Of a stretch of DNA of 64,000 nucleotides, positions 1 through 8,404 are shown piece by piece. Within the stretch, counting starts at the first letter, position 1; each line of letters begins with the position of its first letter. This DNA is from Lysobacteraceae bacterium 2PB (GTDB taxonomy: Bacteria; Pseudomonadota; Gammaproteobacteria; Xanthomonadales; Xanthomonadaceae): assembly GCA_005502915.1 (NCBI GenBank), contig SCMT01000009.1:62001-126000 (forward strand), read 5' to 3'. Below the pieces are notes generated by a model, which was not told the origin of the DNA, searched no databases, and saw only the letters and a program-made list of their open reading frames with translations. The position numbers and the translations under genes were made by a program.

Positions 1-461
1 TGGCGCACGTCGGACACCACCGCTTCGGCGCTCTTGCGCGAGGAGGTGTCGACCGCGATGAAGCCGTCCGCGCAGTCGATGAAGGCGTCGGTGCGGCCCG
101 GCTTCACGAACGCGCGCGGCAGCAGCTCGTGGACCAGGTCTTCCTTCAGGCGCTTGCGCGCGCGGCCGCCGAGCTTGCGGCCTTCCTTGTCCTCGATCTC
201 CTGCAGCTTCTTCTGCAGCAGGTCGTTGACCACCGAGCCGGGCAGGATCTTGTCTTCGGTACCGGCGGTGATCCAGATCGCTTCGCCGATGCGGTGCGAC
301 AGCACCTCCTGGTCGCCGCGTCCGAACGGCGAGACGAAGCCGCGCGAGGACAGTTCCAGCGCGCCGACCGGCTTGAGGATGCACTCGGACAGGCCGGTGT
401 CGAGTTCGCTGAAGTCGAGCGAGGCGGGGAAGCGGAAGAACGTCAGGTTGCGGAAGAACAT
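1..461 (-). CDS. rdgC: Recombination-associated protein RdgC (N-terminal part; C-terminus outside window)
   Basis: RdgC is a nucleoid-associated DNA-binding protein that forms a ring around duplex DNA and limits RecA function during recombination. The minus-strand reading frame starts at the ATG complementary to 459-461 with the family-typical N-terminus MFFRNLTFFRF and continues without a stop to base 1. The 153 visible residues, about half of the usual ~300, include a lysine/arginine-rich stretch near residues 88-108 (QKKLQEIEDKEGRKLGGRAR). The 3' half lies outside the window. It is followed upstream by ttcA on the same strand with about 115 bp between them, so the two may be transcribed separately. 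Confidence 0.93.
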   Translation of the reverse strand, partial: MFFRNLTFFRFPASLDFSELDTGLSECILKPVGALELSSRGFVSPFGRGDQEVLSHRIGEAIWITAGTEDKILPGSVVNDLLQKKLQEIEDKEGRKLGGRARKRLKEDLVHELLPRAFVKPGRTDAFIDCADGFIAVDTSSRKSAEAVVSDVR

Positions 462-576
462 CGGGAATCCGGAAGAAGGGAAGGGGTGTCATCCCGGGGC
501 CTGGGGCCGAGGGACCGGTTGTCGTACCGCAGGCAAGGCCGGAAGCAGGTCCCTCGCTTCGCTCGGGACGACAGGC

Positions 577-1488
577 TCAGCCTGTCGCGGATTCGTCCTG
601 ATCCGCTTTCGCGCCATCGCCGCCCAGCCAGGCGTGCGCATCTGGCAGCTCGGCGTCGCCGCGCTTGCCCAGCGACAGGAAGTCGAACAGCTTCGGATCG
701 CTGAGCTGCGAAGGACGGATGTCGCCGAGCGCGCGCGCGATCTGCTCGACGCGGCCGGGCGTCTCGCGTTCCCAGGCGTCCATCATCTTCTTGACCTGCT
801 TGCGCTGCAGGTTCTCCTGCGAGCCGCAGAGGTTGCAGGGAATGATCGGGAAACCCTTGGCGTCGGCGTAGGCGGCGATGTCTTCCTCGCGGGCGTAGGC
901 GAGGGGACGGATCACCACGTGCTTGCCGTCGTCGCTCAGCAGCTTCGGCGGCATACCGCTGATCTTCGAATGAAAGAACAGGTTGAGGAAGAAGGTGGCG
1001 ACGAGGTCGTCGCGGTGGTGGCCCAGCGCGATCTTGGTGAAGCCCTGTTCCTCGGCGTAGGTGTACAGCGCGCCGCGGCGCATGCGCGAGCACAGCGAGC
1101 ACATGGTCTTGCCTTCCGGCACCACGCGCGTCACCACCGAATACGTGTCCTGTTCGAGGATGTGATAGTCGACGCCGATCGACTTCAGGTATTCGGGCAG
1201 CACGTGTTCGGGAAAGCCCGGCTGCTTCTGGTCGAGGTTGACCGCGGTGATCGAGAACGACACCGGCGCCTTCTTCTGCAGCTGCAGCAGGATGTCCAGC
1301 ATCGTGTAGCTGTCCTTGCCGCCGGACAGGCAGACCATGACCCTGTCGCCGTCCTCGATCATCCCGAAGTCGGCGATGGCGCGGCCGACCTGGTGGCGCA
1401 GGCGCTTGGCGAGCCGGTTGGCTTCGTGGGCGGCACGCCGCGAGGGCGGCGGCAGCGGTTCGGACAGGGGCAGGGGCGTGGCATTCAT
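577..1488 (-). CDS. ttcA: tRNA 2-thiocytidine(32) synthetase TtcA
   Basis: TtcA installs 2-thiocytidine at position 32 of certain tRNAs, using ATP to activate the base and an Fe-S cluster to deliver sulfur. The 303-aa product has the PP-loop ATP motif SGGKDS at residues 55-60 and the two CxxC pairs CSLC (130-133) and CNLC (218-221), of which the family uses three cysteines for the cluster. The segment GHHRDD near residues 156-161 is also family-typical. Length agrees with other TtcA proteins. The gene is followed upstream (1489-1545) by the control region of the divergent BON-domain gene. The C-terminal extension after about residue 265 is variable and rich in Asp/Gly. Confidence 0.96.
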   Translation of the reverse strand: MNATPLPLSEPLPPPSRRAAHEANRLAKRLRHQVGRAIADFGMIEDGDRVMVCLSGGKDSYTMLDILLQLQKKAPVSFSITAVNLDQKQPGFPEHVLPEYLKSIGVDYHILEQDTYSVVTRVVPEGKTMCSLCSRMRRGALYTYAEEQGFTKIALGHHRDDLVATFFLNLFFHSKISGMPPKLLSDDGKHVVIRPLAYAREEDIAAYADAKGFPIIPCNLCGSQENLQRKQVKKMMDAWERETPGRVEQIARALGDIRPSQLSDPKLFDFLSLGKRGDAELPDAHAWLGGDGAKADQDESATG

Positions 1489-1545
1489 GAGCCGCGCATT
1501 TTATCCGCATCGCCGCGCCGTGCCGCCGTGTGCGGCCTGGCGTCT

Positions 1546-1578
1546 CGTGCAGGCTGCAAGGCCAATCTGCAGCCTGCA
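1546..1578 (+). promoter_or_regulatory. Candidate twin enhancer sites for a sigma-54 activator
   Basis: CGTGCA-GGC-TGCAAG (1546-1560) and TGCA-GCC-TGCA (1568-1578) are two inverted repeats whose centres lie 20 bp apart, about two helical turns. They also form one long hairpin-capable palindrome (1549-1577). Their centres are about 90-110 bp upstream of the transcription start predicted from the sigma-54 promoter at 1636, the usual distance for activator sites. Near-identical repeats occur upstream of the regulator gene (2732-2777) and at 8752-8766. Confidence 0.5.
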
Positions 1579-1635
1579 TGGGCGTGATGGGTGCGGGCCG
1601 CGGCCAAGCCATTGATTCGCAAGGAGTGCGCGGGT

Positions 1636-1650
1636 TGGCACGCGCTCTGC
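1636..1650 (+). promoter_or_regulatory. Sigma-54 (RpoN) promoter of the BON-csbD unit
   Basis: TGGCACG-CGCT-CTGC matches the -24/-12 consensus TGGCACG-N4-TTGC. The invariant GG (1637-1638) and GC (1649-1650) are exactly 10 bp apart; the only consensus deviation is C for T at the start of the -12 box. The predicted start is near 1662, giving a leader of about 60 nt to the BON gene. Confidence 0.6.
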
Positions 1651-1722
1651 GGAGGACTCAGGGCCGGCGCACCCCCACCGCCGGCGATCCCCCGCAATGG
1701 TTTCGCAACAGGAGTCGCAGAC

Positions 1723-2091
1723 ATGTCCCAGCGTTTCACGAACCCCCGGTCCTCGTCGCGCATGCTCGTCATCGGCGCCGCGCTCGCGGTGTCCCTGGCC
1801 GCGCCGCTGGCCATTGCCGCCGACGGCGCCGCCACGCAGACGAAGGCGCACGAATCGTCGCAGCAGCCGGTCGAGGACAGCTGGATCACCACGAAGGTGA
1901 AGGCCGACCTGCTGGCCGACGAGCAGACCAAGGGTCTGGACATCAACGTCAGCACGACCAACGGCGTCGTCACTCTGGCCGGTCGCCTCGACAGCGCCGT
2001 GCAGGTCGACAAGGCCGTGTCGATCGCCCGCGGCATCAAGGGCGTGAAGTCGGTCGACGCCACCACGCTCACGGTGAAGCCGCGCGGCTGA
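1723..2091 (+). CDS. Secreted BON-domain protein (OsmY-like)
   Basis: This is a 122-aa exported protein with a single BON domain, a fold found in osmotic-shock and envelope-stress proteins such as OsmY and thought to contact membranes or phospholipids. A signal peptide with a hydrophobic core runs from about residue 14 to 32 (MLVIGAALAVSLAAPLAIAA). The mature part, from about residue 50, carries the family pattern SWITTKVKADLL followed by VSTTNGVVTLAGRLDS and a closing V-x-V-K-P segment. The start at 1723 is preferred over upstream in-frame codons because CAGGAG lies 9 bp before it. It precedes the csbD-like gene by 110 bp, probably in one sigma-54-driven unit. The stress role is inferred from family and context. 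Confidence 0.85.
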   Translation: MSQRFTNPRSSSRMLVIGAALAVSLAAPLAIAADGAATQTKAHESSQQPVEDSWITTKVKADLLADEQTKGLDINVSTTNGVVTLAGRLDSAVQVDKAVSIARGIKGVKSVDATTLTVKPRG

Positions 2092-2201
2092 CGTCGCGCT
2101 GCACCGCACGATCGCGCTGCCGCAGCGGCAGCGCGGCCACCCCGGCAACGTCCGTCCCTCCCCACCGCGGACGTGCCGCATCCCCCAAGGAGATCCGATC
2201 C

Positions 2202-2405
2202 ATGAACACCGACATCATCAAGGGCAACTGGAAGCAGCTCACCGGCCGCATCAAGCAGCAGTGGGGCGAGCTCACGGACAACGACCTGACCGCCGCCGAG
2301 GGCAGCCGCGAGTACCTCGCCGGCAAGATCCAGGAGCGCTACGGCATCGCCCGCGACGCCGCGATGGACCAGGTCCGCGATTTCGAGAAGCGCATCGACC
2401 ACTGA
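2202..2405 (+). CDS. CsbD-like stress protein
   Basis: A 67-aa soluble protein of the CsbD family (YjbJ in E. coli), abundant general-stress proteins of unknown biochemical function. It starts MNTDIIKGNWKQLTGRIKQQ, the family signature, and continues with WGELTDNDL and an acidic/basic helix ending FEKRID. The length is normal. A strong Shine-Dalgarno sequence, AAGGAGA, ends about 8 bp before the ATG. An inverted repeat followed by a pyrimidine tract at 2426-2461 ends the unit. BON, CsbD and DUF1328 genes often occur together as stress genes in proteobacteria, which agrees with the shared promoter elements found here. Confidence 0.92.
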   Translation: MNTDIIKGNWKQLTGRIKQQWGELTDNDLTAAEGSREYLAGKIQERYGIARDAAMDQVRDFEKRIDH

Positions 2406-2425
2406 TCGCGCTGCGCTCCACGACC

Positions 2426-2461
2426 GGGAGGCAGGATCCCAGCTCTGCCTCCCTCTTCTCC
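2426..2461 (+). terminator. Terminator of the BON-csbD unit
   Basis: GGGAGGCAG (2426-2434) and CTGCCTCCC (2445-2453) form a perfect 9-bp stem with a 10-nt loop, followed by the pyrimidine tract TCTTCTCC, 20 bp after the csbD-like stop codon. Confidence 0.6.
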
Positions 2462-2720
2462 GAAGCGCGCTCGCCCCCTCGGTCCCTTCCCCTCCCGGAG
2501 CGTCATGGCCCCGATCTCCGGACGAGGGGGCGAGCGTGCCGCGGTTCCGCGTGATGCGGAACTGCATCCGACGGTGGCCCCGTTACGTCCTTCCAGAGCA
2601 GGCAATCGTTCCCCGGTACCTGCAGGTCCCCCGCTCCTCCCCCCGTGTGTGCAACCCCCCGTGTGTTCCTCCGTGTGTGTGTGCTCGCCGTCCCGGTGCG
2701 CCGGGGCGGCTTTTTTTTTT
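2462..2720 (+). ncRNA. Candidate structured, C-rich small RNA with intrinsic terminator
   Basis: No convincing gene fits between 2462 and 2891, yet the stretch is highly structured. A 14-bp perfect stem pairs 2468-2481 with 2523-2536, and a 7-bp hairpin pairs 2544-2550 with 2556-2562. Three copies of a CCCCCCGTGTGT-like unit follow (2639-2650, 2655-2666, 2668-2679). The last element is a textbook intrinsic terminator: a 10-bp stem 2687-2696/2701-2710, loop TGCG, and ten T residues (2711-2720). The CCUCC/CCCCCC tracts resemble anti-Shine-Dalgarno motifs of known C-rich sRNAs. Its 5' end and promoter are not evident; the RNA could be as short as the last ~110 nt, or a read-through product of the csbD transcript. 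Confidence 0.4.
2687..2720 (+). terminator. Strong intrinsic terminator with T10 tract
   Basis: GCCGTCCCGG (2687-2696), loop TGCG, CCGGGGCGGC (2701-2710; one G-U pair) and ten consecutive T at 2711-2720. It is the strongest plus-strand intrinsic terminator I found in the window and does not directly follow any annotated coding gene. Confidence 0.8.
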
Positions 2721-2731
2721 GGGCGCTGTTC

Positions 2732-2777
2732 CGTGCATTACGCACGATCGCAAGCTGCGGATCGTGCACGATGCACG
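2732..2777 (+). promoter_or_regulatory. Twin enhancer sites upstream of the sigma-54 regulator gene
   Basis: CGTGCA-TTA-CGCACG (2732-2746) and CGTGCA-CGA-TGCACG (2763-2777) are two copies of one inverted repeat with centres 31 bp apart (three helical turns), roughly 75-110 bp before the start predicted from the sigma-54 promoter at 2820. A further perfect 20-bp palindrome, GGTGCCGTGCGCACGGCACC, follows at 2784-2803 and reuses the half-sites CGTGC/GCACG without the 3-bp spacer. Confidence 0.55.
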
Positions 2778-2819
2778 GCCGCGGGTGCCGTGCGCACGGC
2801 ACCACGGGGCCTGCAGGCG

Positions 2820-2834
2820 TGGCATGTCTCTTGC
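2820..2834 (+). promoter_or_regulatory. Sigma-54 promoter of the regulator gene
   Basis: TGGCATG-TCTC-TTGC: the GG (2821-2822) and GC (2833-2834) are exactly 10 bp apart; the single deviation is T for C in the -24 box. The predicted start near 2846 leaves a leader of about 46 nt containing a Shine-Dalgarno sequence before the ATG at 2892. Confidence 0.65.
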
Positions 2835-2891
2835 GGAAGTCTCGTCGCCGCGCCTTTCCCCCGGCGCACCCACTCTGTTCAGGACGCTCCC

Positions 2892-4361
2892 ATGACCACA
2901 GCCGTGCCCCTGCGCCGTCCTTCCAGCCCGCAGGCCAGCCTCGGTACGGCCCGGCCGCGGGGCGTGGATATAGTGTCGAGCGCCCTGCCGACGACCACGA
3001 TGGAGACACCGGACGTGCCCACCCCTGCGACACCGCCTCCCGGCCGCGTGCTTGCGATCGACGACGATGGCCGCCTTCTGCAGAACTTCGCCATGGCCCT
3101 CGCCCGCGACGGCCACAAGGTCGAGACCGCCGACACCCTGGCCGACGGCCTGCGCCTGGCCGCGACCTGGCCCTTCGACGTGTGCCTGCTGGACCACGAC
3201 ATCGGCAGCGATGCCGGCATCGACGCGCTACCCCGGCTGGCCGAGCTGGCGCCGCGTATGCGCGTGATCATGGTCACCGCCAACGCCCAGGTCGAACAGG
3301 CGGTGCGCGCGATCTCGCTGGGCGCCGCCGACTACCTGGTCAAGCCCTGTTCGCCGGACCAGCTGCGCATCGCGGTCGCACGCCAGATCGAGGCGCGGCG
3401 CCTGCGCGACCGCGTCGATACCCTCGAGCGCGAGGTCTCGCGCGGCACGCCCGAGCTGAGCAGCCGCAATCCGGCGATGCAGGCCGCGATCGACATGGCG
3501 TTGCAGGTCGCCGCCACCGACGCCAACCTGCTGATCCTCGGCGAGAGCGGCACCGGCAAGGGCGTGGTGGCGCGCGCCGTGCACCGCGCCAGTCCGCGCG
3601 CCTCGGCCGAGTTCGCCACGGTGAACTGTCCCGCGCTCACCGCCGAACTGCTGGAAAGCGAACTGTTCGGCCACGCCAAGGGCTCGTTCACCGGCGCGGT
3701 GCAGAACGCGGTCGGCCGGGTCAGCCATGCCGATGGCGGCACGCTGTTCATGGACGAGGTCGGCGACTTCCCGCTGGCCCTGCAGCCGAAGCTGCTGCGC
3801 TTCATCCAGGACAAGGAATACGAGCGCGTCGGCGATCCGGCGACGCGCAAGGCCGACGTGCGCATCGTCGCCGCGACCAACCGCGACCTCGACGCGATGG
3901 TGGCCGAGGGCACGTTCCGCCTCGACCTGCTCTACCGTCTCAACGTCATCAGCATCACCCTGCCGCCGCTGCGCGAGCGCCAGGAAGACCTGGAAGACCT
4001 CGCCAACGGCTTCATCCGCCGCTATGCCGCCGATTACGGCCGTCCGGCGCGCAGGCTGTCGGCGATGGCGCTTTCGAAGCTGCGCACCTATGCCTGGCCG
4101 GGCAACGTGCGCGAATTGCAGAACATGATGGAACGCGCGGTGATCCTCGGCCGCGACGAGGAGATCGCGGCGGACCTGCTGACCCTGGACGCCACGCGCC
4201 GCGCCGAAGCGATGCCCGGCGCGCTGATGTCGCTGGAGGCGCTGGAGCGGCTGCACATCGAGCGCGTGCTCGCGCAGAGCGACAGCCTGGACGCGGCCGC
4301 GAAGACCCTGGGCATCGACGCCTCCACCCTGTACCGGAAGCGCAAGCTCTACGGTTTCTGA
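2892..4361 (+). CDS. Sigma-54-dependent response regulator (NtrC family)
   Basis: This 489-aa bacterial enhancer-binding protein should activate RNA polymerase-sigma-54 by ATP hydrolysis when its receiver domain is phosphorylated. The receiver (about residues 50-165) has the acidic cluster AIDDD and phospho-acceptor Asp101 (LLDHD). The AAA+ domain has Walker A GESGTGKG from residue 217, the sigma-54 contact loop as GSFTGA at 264-269 (usual GAFTGA), Walker B LFMDEVGD and the R-finger region. A Fis-type helix-turn-helix closes the protein ([19 protein letters not shown]). The start at 2892 is chosen because CAGGA lies 8 bp before it and a sigma-54 promoter ends 58 bp before it; the next ATG (3001) has no Shine-Dalgarno. 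Likely autoregulated, and likely partnered with the kinases at 5037-8388. Confidence 0.93.
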   Translation: MTTAVPLRRPSSPQASLGTARPRGVDIVSSALPTTTMETPDVPTPATPPPGRVLAIDDDGRLLQNFAMALARDGHKVETADTLADGLRLAATWPFDVCLLDHDIGSDAGIDALPRLAELAPRMRVIMVTANAQVEQAVRAISLGAADYLVKPCSPDQLRIAVARQIEARRLRDRVDTLEREVSRGTPELSSRNPAMQAAIDMALQVAATDANLLILGESGTGKGVVARAVHRASPRASAEFATVNCPALTAELLESELFGHAKGSFTGAVQNAVGRVSHADGGTLFMDEVGDFPLALQPKLLRFIQDKEYERVGDPATRKADVRIVAATNRDLDAMVAEGTFRLDLLYRLNVISITLPPLRERQEDLEDLANGFIRRYAADYGRPARRLSAMALSKLRTYAWPGNVRELQNMMERAVILGRDEEIAADLLTLDATRRAEAMPGALMSLEALERLHIERVLAQSDSLDAAAKTLGIDASTLYRKRKLYGF

Positions 4362-4444
4362 TCCTCTCCAGGTGCCGGGTACGTCCGTCGCGTTCCAGGC
4401 GCAACGCCACCACGACATCACGTCCCACGCTGCAGGTTGTCCGC

Positions 4445-4966
4445 ATGTCCGATCCACGCCACGAACCCGTCTCCGAAGATTTCGCCAGATCGCCGCTGTG
4501 GAGCTGGGCGTTGCTGCTGGCCTGGGTCCTGCTGATCGGCGGCCTCGGGGCGCTGTCCGGTGTCCTCTTTCCGCCCGGCGAATGGTTCGCCGCCCTGGCC
4601 AAGCCCACCTTCCAGCCGCCGGACTGGCTGTTCGGTCCGGTGTGGACGGTGCTGTACATCGCCATGGCGGTCGCGGCATGGCTGGTGCAGCGCACGACCG
4701 GGGTGGACATGGCGCTGCGTCGCCGTGCCTTCGTGCTGTTCTTCGTGCAGTTCGTGCTGAACCTGGCCTGGACCCCGCTGTTCTTCGGCCTGCGCAGCCC
4801 GGGGCTGGCCTTCGTCGACATCTGCGCGCTGTGGATCGTGCTGCTGTGGACCCTGTTGTCGTTCGGCCGCCTGCGCCCGCTGGCGGGCTACCTGCTGCTG
4901 CCCTACCTGTTGTGGGTCTCGTTCGCGCTGGTGCTCAATGGCACGATCTGGCTGATGAACGCCTGA
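4445..4966 (+). CDS. TspO/MBR family tryptophan-rich sensory protein
   Basis: A 173-aa membrane protein of the TspO/translocator-protein family, which binds porphyrins and related ligands and is linked to oxidative and light stress. Five membrane spans can be read. Conserved family segments are present: PTFQPPDWLFGPVWTVLY in the first loop/helix 2 and an N-L-A-W-T-P-LFF segment in helix 3. The start at 4445 follows a weak ribosome site (AGGTTGTCCGC). It lies 83 bp after the sigma-54 regulator and 70 bp before the hybrid kinase, in the same orientation, so all may be co-transcribed. No independent promoter is obvious in the gap. The ligand cannot be told from sequence. Confidence 0.9.
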   Translation: MSDPRHEPVSEDFARSPLWSWALLLAWVLLIGGLGALSGVLFPPGEWFAALAKPTFQPPDWLFGPVWTVLYIAMAVAAWLVQRTTGVDMALRRRAFVLFFVQFVLNLAWTPLFFGLRSPGLAFVDICALWIVLLWTLLSFGRLRPLAGYLLLPYLLWVSFALVLNGTIWLMNA

Positions 4967-5036
4967 CCCGTCCCGCGGCCTCACTCCGCACCGCGGCGCC
5001 GGATCGCGCCGCCACATCCCCCCCGTTGGACCGACC

Positions 5037-7286
5037 ATGCCGCAGAGCCAGGCCAGCCAATTCCGCAACCGCGCGAACGTCGGCCTGCTGGCGCTCGCGT
5101 TCCTGGTGATCCTCGCCACGTCCTTCATCTCGGTGCGCTCGATCAACGCGCTGCGCGAGGCGATCGGCTGGATCACCCATACCATGACGGTGAAGGACGA
5201 TCTGGCGCGTCTGCAGTCCGCGCTGCACGACCTGGAAATCGCCGGGCTGCGCTTCATGATCGACGGGCGTGCGGACCACCGCGAAGAGTTGCTGCGCAAC
5301 GTGGACGCCGTGGGCAAGGGCATCGGCATGCTGCGCGTGGCCACGTCGGACAACCTCGACCAGCGCGTCCTGATCGATGCCCTGGCCCGAGACCACGAGA
5401 TCGTGGTGGAGCGCGTGCGCACGTCCATCGCCATCAAGGACGCGGCCCTGGCCCGCGGCGACGACCGCGCCGCGCTGAAGCGCCTGCGCGACGCGCGCGG
5501 CGAACGCATCGTCGATCGCATGCGCGCCCGGATCCAGCGCATGATCGTCATCGAGGATGGCCTGCTGCGCGAGCGCCAGGCCGAGCGCGACGTGCTGATG
5601 AAGCAGACCAATGCGACCCTGCTGGTCGCCAACGGCCTGGCCCTGTTCGCCGGCCTGATCGGGTTCCTCGCCCTGCGCCGCGCCCAGCGCGAGGCCGAGA
5701 ACACCCTGCTGCTGCAGCTGCGCGCCGCGCAGGCGCGTCGCGCCAGCGAGGAGAAGAGCGTGTTCCTGGCGAACATGAGCCACGAGATCCGCACGCCGAT
5801 GAACGCGATCTTCGGCTTCGCGCAGCTGCTCGCCGACCATGTCGACGAACCCCTGCAGCGCGAGTGGGTGACTTCGATCCGCAAGAGCGGCCAGGTGCTG
5901 CTGACCCTGATCAACGACGTGCTGGACCTGTCGAAGATCGAAGCCGGCAAGCTGCAGCTCAATCCGCAGGGTGCCGACATCGGCGAGCTGGTCGAGGAAA
6001 CCCTGTCGCTGTTCGGCGCCCTGGCCGAAGCCCGCGACATCGCGCTGCGACTGGAGATCGCGCGCGACGGGCTGGTCCCGGTGGCGGTGGATGCGCCGCG
6101 CCTGCGCCAGGTGCTCATGAACCTGATCAGCAACGCGGTGAAATACACCGAACACGGCTCGGTGACCGTGTCCGTCGACATGGCGCCATCGCCGCTGGGC
6201 GGACACGACCTGCGCATCCGCGTGCAGGACACCGGCACCGGCATCCATCCCGATGAACAGGCGAGGATCTTCGAACCCTTCTACCAGGCCGACAGTCCCG
6301 ACGGCAGGAACCGCCAGGGCACCGGCCTGGGCCTGAGCGTCACCCGTCTGCTGGTGCAGCTGATGCAGGGGCGCATCCAGGTGGTCAGCGCGCCCGGCGA
6401 GGGCGCCTTGTTCCAGGTCGACATCCCGGCGTTGCCCGAGGCCGAAGTGGTGGCGCCCAACCTGGCCGACGGCTTCGCCGAAACGGTCGACTTCGATCGC
6501 CTGCCGCCGCTGCGCATCCTGATCGTGGACGACGTGGACTGGAACATCGAGGTCGCGCGCGGCTACCTGCGCGGCAGCCACCATTCGCTTGCGATCGCCC
6601 GCGACGGCGAAGAGGCGCTGGCGGTCGCGCGCGCGTTCCGCCCGGACGTGGTGCTGATGGACCTGCGCATGCCGCGCATGAACGGCTACCGCGCGACCGA
6701 GGCCATTCGCGCCGACATCGCCGCGCGCGGTGCGCGGATCATCGCGGTGACCGCCTCCAGCATGACCGACGACCAGGGGACGACCGAGGTCCGCTTCGAT
6801 GGCTACGTGCGCAAGCCCTACGCGCCGGCCGAACTGCTCTCCAGCCTGGTCGCGCTGTTCGGCGAGCGCAGCAGCGGGCAGGGCGGCAGCGCACCCGGCG
6901 ACGGTGTGCAGGACCACGGCGCGCAGGACGCCGGAAGGAGCGACGCGCGCACGGTCGCCGCGCCGCCGACCCCCGCCGAAGACCGGCGAGCGGAAGCGCT
7001 GGCCGAATGGGCCGCGGTGCGTGGCGCCCCGCTGGAGGCGCTGCGCACGCGCATGCGCATGCGCGAGATCGGCGAATTCTCGCGGCGCCTGGATGCACTC
7101 GCCGATGCGATCGGCGACCCGCGCCTGCTCGATGAAGCACGACAGCTGCGACGCGCCGTGCAGCGTTTCGATGTCAACCGCATGAAGGCCGTGCTCGACC
7201 GCCTCGCCGGCCATTCCCTCGCCCTCCACACCGACGACACGCCCGCGCGCAGCCGCGAAGACGCAGAAGAAGACGATGCCCAATAG
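5037..7286 (+). CDS. Hybrid sensor histidine kinase with periplasmic CHASE3-like sensor
   Basis: A 749-aa inner-membrane kinase. A first membrane span (about residues 14-34) and a second (about 197-215) bracket a helical periplasmic region resembling CHASE3. The HisKA domain has the phospho-accepting His249 in MSHEIRTPMNA; the ATPase domain has N-box LMNLISNAVKY and G-boxes DTGTGI and GTGLGLSV. A receiver domain follows with Asp542 in VVLMDLRMP. The C-terminal ~130 residues are Ala/Pro-rich then helical and may be an Hpt remnant, but I see no clear Hpt histidine motif. It overlaps the next gene by 11 bp, showing translational coupling. It is a plausible phosphodonor for the sigma-54 regulator, an inference from position only. 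Confidence 0.92.
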   Translation: MPQSQASQFRNRANVGLLALAFLVILATSFISVRSINALREAIGWITHTMTVKDDLARLQSALHDLEIAGLRFMIDGRADHREELLRNVDAVGKGIGMLRVATSDNLDQRVLIDALARDHEIVVERVRTSIAIKDAALARGDDRAALKRLRDARGERIVDRMRARIQRMIVIEDGLLRERQAERDVLMKQTNATLLVANGLALFAGLIGFLALRRAQREAENTLLLQLRAAQARRASEEKSVFLANMSHEIRTPMNAIFGFAQLLADHVDEPLQREWVTSIRKSGQVLLTLINDVLDLSKIEAGKLQLNPQGADIGELVEETLSLFGALAEARDIALRLEIARDGLVPVAVDAPRLRQVLMNLISNAVKYTEHGSVTVSVDMAPSPLGGHDLRIRVQDTGTGIHPDEQARIFEPFYQADSPDGRNRQGTGLGLSVTRLLVQLMQGRIQVVSAPGEGALFQVDIPALPEAEVVAPNLADGFAETVDFDRLPPLRILIVDDVDWNIEVARGYLRGSHHSLAIARDGEEALAVARAFRPDVVLMDLRMPRMNGYRATEAIRADIAARGARIIAVTASSMTDDQGTTEVRFDGYVRKPYAPAELLSSLVALFGERSSGQGGSAPGDGVQDHGAQDAGRSDARTVAAPPTPAEDRRAEALAEWAAVRGAPLEALRTRMRMREIGEFSRRLDALADAIGDPRLLDEARQLRRAVQRFDVNRMKAVLDRLAGHSLALHTDDTPARSREDAEEDDAQ

Positions 7287-8388
7287 ATTCCTTTCCGCCG
7301 CCGTGACCATGCCGGTGATCATGGTCGTGGACGACCAGGCCGCGAACGTGCAGGTACTTGGCCAGCTGCTCACCCACGCCGACTACGACGTGGTCCCGGT
7401 GCTCGACGGCGCCGAAGCGCTGGCGCTGGCCGAGCATTCCCCGCCCGACCTGGTGCTGCTGGACATGCGCATGCCCGGCCTCGACGGCTTCGCCGTGCTC
7501 GAAGGCCTGCAGGCCATGGCGCAGACCCGCCACGTGCCGGTGGTCTTCCTCACCGCCGACCACGAACGCGACAGCCTGGTGCGGGCGTTCTCGGCCGGTG
7601 CGGTCGACTACATCACCAAGCCGTTCATCGCCGAGGAACTGCTGGCGCGCGTGCGCACCCATCTCGACCTCAAGCGCTCGCGGGAACGCCTGGCGCGCGT
7701 CGCCGAAGAACGCCAGCGCATGGCCGAGATCGTCAGCCACGACCTGCGCAACCACTTCGGCAACATCCTGTTCTCGCTGGACATGCTGCGCGAACCGGGC
7801 ATGGAGGACGTCGTCTCCGCGGACCAGCGCGCGCGGCTGCTGGATTCGATCCGCGCCTCGGCCGATGCCGGTCTGCTGTTCGTCAGCGCCTTCCTCGACC
7901 AGCAACAGGATGTCTCCCAGGGCGTGCCGGTCGCCGAGACCGACGCGGCATCGCTGGCGCGCGGCGCCATCGAACTGATGACGCCGCAGGCCGCCCGCAA
8001 GGGCGCGACGCTGTCGCTGGCGATCGAGGACCCCACGCTGCGCGTGCTCGCCGAACGCGTCGGCGCCGGTCACGTGCTGCAGAACCTGCTCTCGAACGCC
8101 ATCAAGTACGGCCCGCCGGACGGGGAGGTCGTGTTGTCGGTGACGCGTCGTGGCGACGTCGCCGCGCTCGCGGTACACGACCGCGGACCCGGCATCCCGC
8201 TGCAGGACCGCGAGCGCCTGTTCCGCCGTTTCGTGCGCCTCGGCGCCACGCCCACCGGCGGCGAAACCTCGACCGGGTTGGGCCTGGCGCTGGCCAAGCA
8301 GCGGGCCCGGGCCATGGGCGGGGACCTCTGGTACGAAGATCGCCCCGGTGGCGGGGCGAGCTTCGTCTTCGAACTGCCGCTCGCCTGA
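7276..8388 (+). CDS. Response regulator fused to a histidine kinase (REC-HisKA-HATPase)
   Basis: A 370-aa cytoplasmic protein without membrane spans. The receiver domain (about 13-130) has acidic residues VVDDQ and phospho-acceptor Asp63 in LVLLDMRMP, and the conserved Lys in DYITKPF. The kinase part has His155 in IVSHDLRNH, the N-box LQNLLSNAIKYG, and G-boxes DRGPGI and STGLGLALAK. Such REC-first kinases act as intermediate relays. The ATG sits inside the end of the upstream hybrid kinase gene (11-bp overlap), so the two are translationally coupled and probably work as a pair. The HisKA motif has Leu after the Asp (HDLRN), the type seen in phytochrome-like kinases. Confidence 0.9.
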   Translation: MPNRFLSAAVTMPVIMVVDDQAANVQVLGQLLTHADYDVVPVLDGAEALALAEHSPPDLVLLDMRMPGLDGFAVLEGLQAMAQTRHVPVVFLTADHERDSLVRAFSAGAVDYITKPFIAEELLARVRTHLDLKRSRERLARVAEERQRMAEIVSHDLRNHFGNILFSLDMLREPGMEDVVSADQRARLLDSIRASADAGLLFVSAFLDQQQDVSQGVPVAETDAASLARGAIELMTPQAARKGATLSLAIEDPTLRVLAERVGAGHVLQNLLSNAIKYGPPDGEVVLSVTRRGDVAALAVHDRGPGIPLQDRERLFRRFVRLGATPTGGETSTGLGLALAKQRARAMGGDLWYEDRPGGGASFVFELPLA

Positions 8389-8404
8389 TCGCGAACGGCC
8401 GGCG

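Noticed and set aside
2641-2680. The GTGTGT tracts as a phase-variable repeat
   Set aside because: The runs are short (3-5 dinucleotides), interrupted, and not in a gene or between promoter elements; the sRNA explanation fits better.
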